Shown piece after piece: positions 59,582 to 64,000 of a stretch of DNA of 64,000 nt. Location: positions 57,065 to 121,064 of the forward strand of contig JAQIFP010000007.1 in NCBI GenBank assembly GCA_030141585.1, read 5' to 3'. The DNA comes from Ophryocystis elektroscirrha. Lineage: Eukaryota > Apicomplexa > Conoidasida > Neogregarinorida > Ophryocystidae. The notes under the pieces are model-generated. The model had not been told where the DNA came from, ran no database searches, and was given only the letters and a program-made list of their open reading frames with translations. How positions within the stretch are numbered: the stretch's first letter is position 1; each line of letters begins with the position of its first letter. Made by a program: the position numbers and the translations under genes.

Positions 59582-62500
59582 ATGGATGGTTACCCTCCCG
59601 ACATACTTATGGACGCTTACGAAACTGAAAAGTGTATTCCAAACGGATTTATTGATATTGTAAACATCTTATTGTGAACGATTCTTTAGGATTCCTTAGA
59701 ACCATTTATTGAATCATTTGTGGGATTTAATAATTTAACTCGAATTTTAGCCTCATGGTTTTGCCGTATTAACACTATTTCTGAAAATAAAGAATATCTA
59801 CCTCAAACGTTAAATGATTCCATAGAAGATGTGGTATGTATTTGTATAATATTTATTTTGTAGTCTAGTATTTAATTGAATACAAACATTTTTTTTTTTA
59901 GATAACAGAAGCTTTATGTGTTTTATTAGAAAGAGAGTTTGACTCAAATAAATTAAGGTCTTATATGGAACAAGAAAATTCAAATAAGAACTGGAAACCT
60001 CCCAATTTTTATTGGGAGTTGATGCAGGTTAGATCTTTTTTTTTAAACTTAATTGTAATTCATAAGACTCCCATAACTGCGCAAACGTTGAAAAGATTGT
60101 GTTTTAAAGATTGTCGCTCTGAGTTTCTTTTAGCGTTCAGTCAAGATTTACTTACATTTGAAAGCAAGAAACATGTAAATTATATAAAAAATTTTACACA
60201 AAGTTAGAATTGGCATTTATCAAGTGACTTTGATCTGAGCCAAATAACTGGAAATTTCACTATATTTTGTCAAGCTTTTTCAGATGTGCTTAGAAATTTT
60301 TTGTTTAAAGTAAAGCAATGACAATTTAAGCTACTCTTTTAGCATGAGGACATGGAGTTGGGACAGTATGACCCAGATAATCTTTCAAGATTATTATGTC
60401 ATACCGAAAATTCTTATTTATACGCTCAAGGCCTCCTCCATTTTCTTCCAAAATGGAGGTCAGATTTGATGGGTTGCTATAGATTGTCGCAAATATTATA
60501 TAAATACGTAAAGCCACTATAGTTTACATTTTGCTTTAATAGGCACGAGAAGTTCGTTGTGACACGAGAGTAGCGGATCTCAATTATAGATTTGCTGGTC
60601 TTATGAATTTTCCAAAACTTTATAAAGCTTTAATGGCTCTTCAACAATATGGTACATTATTAATTTTCTATTTAATTCATAGATTTGGGGTTGCAAGTTT
60701 TAAACCAAGAAGATGTTTGTGCTTTAAGTAATGCCGTAACTACTGTTAGCAATGCTTTTGAAAAATATCAATGTTTGCTATATATGGTGGAAAAGACTTT
60801 TGCTAAAAAGTCTAATGATTACAATTCGGGGATAATGAACGAAATATTTGAATCAATGGAAGCAGGTAAATTAATTTTGTTGATTTCTTAACGAGTAGAT
60901 GCCTCATACTGTCATAAACCTGAAGAAGTACGAATCGAATTTTTTTGAACATTTTAATAGGCATTTTCTCATGATAGCTATAATAAATATATGGTTTGTT
61001 GTGGTGTAATATATTGCTATATAGAATATTTTGAGTCCAAGTTATATTGTACGCGAAAAGTTCGATGACGCAAGCTCAATTGGTGATTCAAACTTGCTCA
61101 ATCATTCTTATACTTTAGGAACTTCAACAGCACTAGAAAACTCAAGTGCAGAGATGCATTTGGAAAATAATATGAATAAAGAATTTAGTTTGACTCCAGC
61201 ATCTCAAGCAGGTGGTACAGGTGAATGGAAAAATGAATATGAGCGTTTAAGAGATTCACCAGTACCTTTTCCTGTCAGCATTGTTCGGTATGTACAGAAA
61301 TAATTATAAATTCAAATATATACTTATATTAGTATAAAATGTTTAAATTTTAATTGAATTGAATTTAGAGACGTTACCTTGATCGATGCGCTATTAAGTG
61401 ATTTTACTAATCCTCAAGTTAAACTTTCCTCTACTTCTTTATCTTCTTATGTGGAATTATTAGTGTCTTTAATGGTTTTCTCTGCATATGAGATTTTGCT
61501 TCACGATGAAATTGCAAATTCTATATCTCAAGACCGTTTAAAAAATGAATACGATTATAGCAATGAAACTAGTTACGAAGGATCAAATGATTATGAGGAA
61601 GATGCAACTATAGACGTAACATATTCTGGAAACAGTCATATTGAAGAGCAACTTACCAAAAGTAATATTCAGGGAAATGAAGATCCCTACTCTTCTCATT
61701 CGGAACTAGCTGGTCAGGGAAAAACGTTTCCTTTTCAACTTTATCAAAACTCCAAAAAAGCTGAAAGTTCTTACATAAATTCATCTGCTTATAGCAGAAA
61801 AACACGTGATAGTGAATCAGAAATAAAACCTGTATTTGATACCAAAAGTCTCTCAGAAAAAACTTTCAGCAACTCAATTAAAAGTCAAACATTCCAAAAT
61901 AAATCTCCGCCGTATAAATGGCAAAAAGTAACGTCTTCCAAATTAAACATTCCTCGATCCTTTTATAATATAAACACTCAAGAACAGAATGTCGAAAAAA
62001 TTATTGAATCTTGTAACTCCAGTGTTTCTCAAACCAGTTCATGTCCGTCAAGTTCCTTATATGATAATAACTCATCAATTCAATCTAATCAATCCTCTAG
62101 TTTGAATAACCTAAGTCTAACATCCAAAATCGATAACGACACCAATTCTTTTGTGGAAAGTCAATTTAGTTCAATGAACGAATCAAAAAAAACAAGTCAA
62201 GCAGATTCATCTATCTATTTACAGCCATTTATGCTTGATTCCGGGATTAATGAAGGTACTTGGTCCGAGAAGGATTGGGAGAACGAACGTTATCAGAGCT
62301 CTAGTACGATAGCAGATAAATTACCAGAAATCAAATCAACAATTACTTCCAGTATATGCTATGATACAAATCAAAATAAAGTAGCATCATACAAACCTAA
62401 TAACAACACAAACCTTTTTTTTATGCGCAAAAAATTTCGTGAACTTAATAGTAACATTAATTGCTACAGAGAAGCAGCTCGTCGTGATTTATTTGAGGTA

Positions 62501-63547
62501 AGAATTACATGAATTAGCATAAAGTAGATATATTCCTATATAAGGGATCCTCTAATTATGAGCTCGACTTGCTGTTTAGGTCATTTACTTCCTCTAACAT
62601 CTACACTAACTGGAGCATCAGTAATAAATTACAAACACAAAACCAGTTATACTTACAACATATGCGCATACTTTTTAATTATATAATAATTAATGTTCAA
62701 CTTACAAAATTATTATTTAGTATTTTAAATTTAATTAGGCCGTACTAACTTATATTAATAACCAAATAATATTTCGGAATAAAGAATGCGATCCTATACT
62801 TGCAATAACGCCTGCTGTATTGATAGCATTTACGGTATATTATCATAGTTTTTCTATTTTTTGCTTAGTTTATATGTAGAAGACATGCCAAGAAAAGATC
62901 AGAAGTTTTAGCTACGTTATTGTACGTTCATAATCATAATATATAATTTTAGTCGGTGTTTCGAGCAATCGCGTAATTACAGCTTTATCGGAACTCAAAA
63001 AGATGTGGATTTAGTATATAATGAACAGCTGCAACAAGTAATCATATAGTATTCTTAATACCAATAGTGTAAAAAAAACGTTTTTTCATTAATTATGTGG
63101 TTACTTGGATGCGGCTCTTATGAAGGAGTATTTGCATTTATAAAAGCACACGTCAGCTGTCATTACTATCTAATCAGTTATTAGATGTCACAAATGGATC
63201 GATCTTTTTTGAGAAGATACTTTGAACTAATTGTGCAATACTGTCAACCTCCATATTCTATACCTTTCGCTTCAGCGTTACTTCAATTATTACACGAGTT
63301 TATAATTATCCAAAGTTGGCTGAATAATATATAATTAAATATATTTTAGAACCCTTGGACTTCACAGCATTAATCAATAATATATTACGTAAATCTATGT
63401 TAAACTGTTTTAATCATATTCTCAACGCGTGGTCACCTGATAAACCTTCCTCAAATGTAATATTTGTACTGAAATACCAATTTTATATAGGTTATCAAAA
63501 ATGTTAATTTGTTAAAAAGTATATTAAATAATGTGGTTGAATCATAA
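59582..63547 (+). CDS. TH1 / NELF-C/D-like protein with large low-complexity insert
   Basis: Related to the NELF-C/D (TH1) subunit of the negative elongation factor, which pauses RNA polymerase II near promoters. Matching stretches in the same order: VGFNNLTRILASWFCRI and DVITEALCVLLEREFD (N-terminal helices); HEDMELGQYDPDNLSRLLCHTENSYLYAQGLLHFLP (animal family: NLPEFAKMVCHGEHTYLFAQAM); AREVRCDTRVADLNY, FPKLYKALMALQQY, VRDVTLIDALLSDFTNPQVKLSS then LLVSLMVFSAYE; and the C-terminal RSFLRRYFELIVQYCQPPYSIPFASALLQLLHEP (animal: [30 protein letters not shown]). Between the YVELLV helix and the C-terminal third lies a Ser/Asn/Lys-rich insert of about 320 residues in one exon (61510-62485). About a dozen exons with small introns; stop TAA at 63545-63547. 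Confidence 0.8.
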
Positions 63548-63755
63548 CTTGCTTTTTTTTATCTAAATATTACATTCTAGTACAGCTAATGTATATATAT
63601 ATGTATCAGCAATTCCTAAATTGCAACTATTAAAATAAACCTGATCTCTCAATCTAAAATACTCTACTTCAATAAAAAGTTTTATAAGAAAAAAAAATTA
63701 TATTCATATTATCGGAACTTCTTGAAACTTTACTGTTTTTACAGTCAAGGTTCTC

Positions 63756-64000
63756 ATGATATCTCGCTCAAATTCTTTAAAGCTAGATAAACATGAAACT
63801 AAAGCAAACCATAATTCAAATAAAAAGGAATCATTTTATCGAATCAAACAGCGCCAAAAATACAAAAAATTAGAGATAGATGCCCGTAAAGTCTCTACTT
63901 TATGTACTAATGTTTTATTGCATAAATCAAGTTTTTTCTCTCTTGAAGTAGAACAAGTCCTTAAAGCCATTAACATAGATTATTTGAAAATTGCCACAAT
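63756..64000 (+). CDS. 5' part of an unknown gene running off the right edge
   Basis: An open frame from the ATG at 63756 to the end of the window, about 81 residues: MISRSNSLKLDKHETKANHN, then a Lys-rich segment (ESFYRIKQRQKYKKLEIDARK) and SLEVEQVLKAINIDYLK. The frame has no stop. It is hydrophilic and basic, with no recognised domain; it could continue into a larger protein to the right. Confidence 0.45.
   Translation, partial: MISRSNSLKLDKHETKANHNSNKKESFYRIKQRQKYKKLEIDARKVSTLCTNVLLHKSSFFSLEVEQVLKAINIDYLKIAT

Noticed and set aside
141..64000. Many apparent frame breaks inside otherwise good proteins, suggesting pseudogenes or sequencing errors
   Set aside because: Almost all fall at canonical GT...AG segments of about 30-37 bp, and removal restores the frame and the family motif. 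They are introns.
1..64000. tRNA, rRNA, snRNA and mobile elements
   Set aside because: I looked for B-box-like motifs, terminal repeats, transposase or reverse-transcriptase motifs and conserved snRNA cores and saw none; a covariance search would be decisive.
1..64000. Apicoplast or mitochondrial origin of the window
   Set aside because: Spliceosomal introns, standard genetic code and nuclear gene content rule it out.

Overview
The window is nuclear DNA of an AT-rich unicellular eukaryote, almost certainly an apicomplexan or a very close relative. Three things in the sequence say so. There is an ApiAP2-type transcription factor (6367-8964, minus). There is an alveolin of the inner membrane complex cytoskeleton (31765-33952, minus). 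The whole gene set is eukaryotic (SMC2, PRPF3, eIF3f, Las1, eIF2-alpha, RFC2) and is cut by many very short GT-AG introns, mostly about 30-37 bp, with some of 80-300 bp. I cannot place it to genus. No tRNA, rRNA, transposon, CRISPR or organelle segment was seen.

Layout. 1-8964: 5' part of a U1A/U2B''-like spliceosomal protein running off the left edge, a secreted LamG protein, a multi-pass membrane protein that may be the nucleoporin Ndc1, and the ApiAP2 factor. 8965-10807: the longest gene-poor stretch, a divergent promoter region. 10808-18306: four plus-strand genes, namely a G3BP-like RNA-binding protein, eIF2-alpha, a PP2C phosphatase and a DnaJ co-chaperone. 18427-24214: Las1 (minus) and a coiled-coil protein (plus). 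24521-30916: histidyl-tRNA synthetase with a long N-terminal extension, phosphoacetylglucosamine mutase, and a GPR1/FUN34/YaaH-family acetate-type transporter. 31043-33952: ribosomal protein uL29 and the alveolin. 34665-40630: a sirtuin, eIF3f, the Dbp9/DDX56 helicase and a small unknown protein. 40678-47867: Rrs1, a Trm9 tRNA methyltransferase joined to an unknown N-terminal region, RFC2 and Prp3. 48124-52867: an unknown disordered protein, uS11, a zinc-ribbon protein resembling Rpr2/Snm1, and a type I membrane protein of unknown function. 52894-64000: SMC2, class I aldolase, a TH1/NELF-C/D-like protein and the start of an unknown gene.

The genome is compact. Convergent genes end 26-130 bp apart and one pair overlaps by 10 bp. 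Two co-oriented reading frames at 51.37 kb lie only 3 bp apart. There are no operons in the bacterial sense. The strongest themes are ribosome biogenesis (Las1, Rrs1, Dbp9, uL29, uS11, Rpr2-like), splicing (U2B''-like, Prp3) and translation or stress control (eIF2-alpha, eIF3f, G3BP, HisRS, Trm9).

Exon joins were worked out by hand from GT-AG signals, reading frame and family similarity. Gene ends are firm where stated; internal joins in the coiled-coil and type I membrane genes are only partly resolved. The candidates most worth a second look are the Trm9 fusion, the NELF-C/D-like protein with a large insert, the 3-bp-spaced gene pair, the LamG protein and the strongly size-constrained introns.
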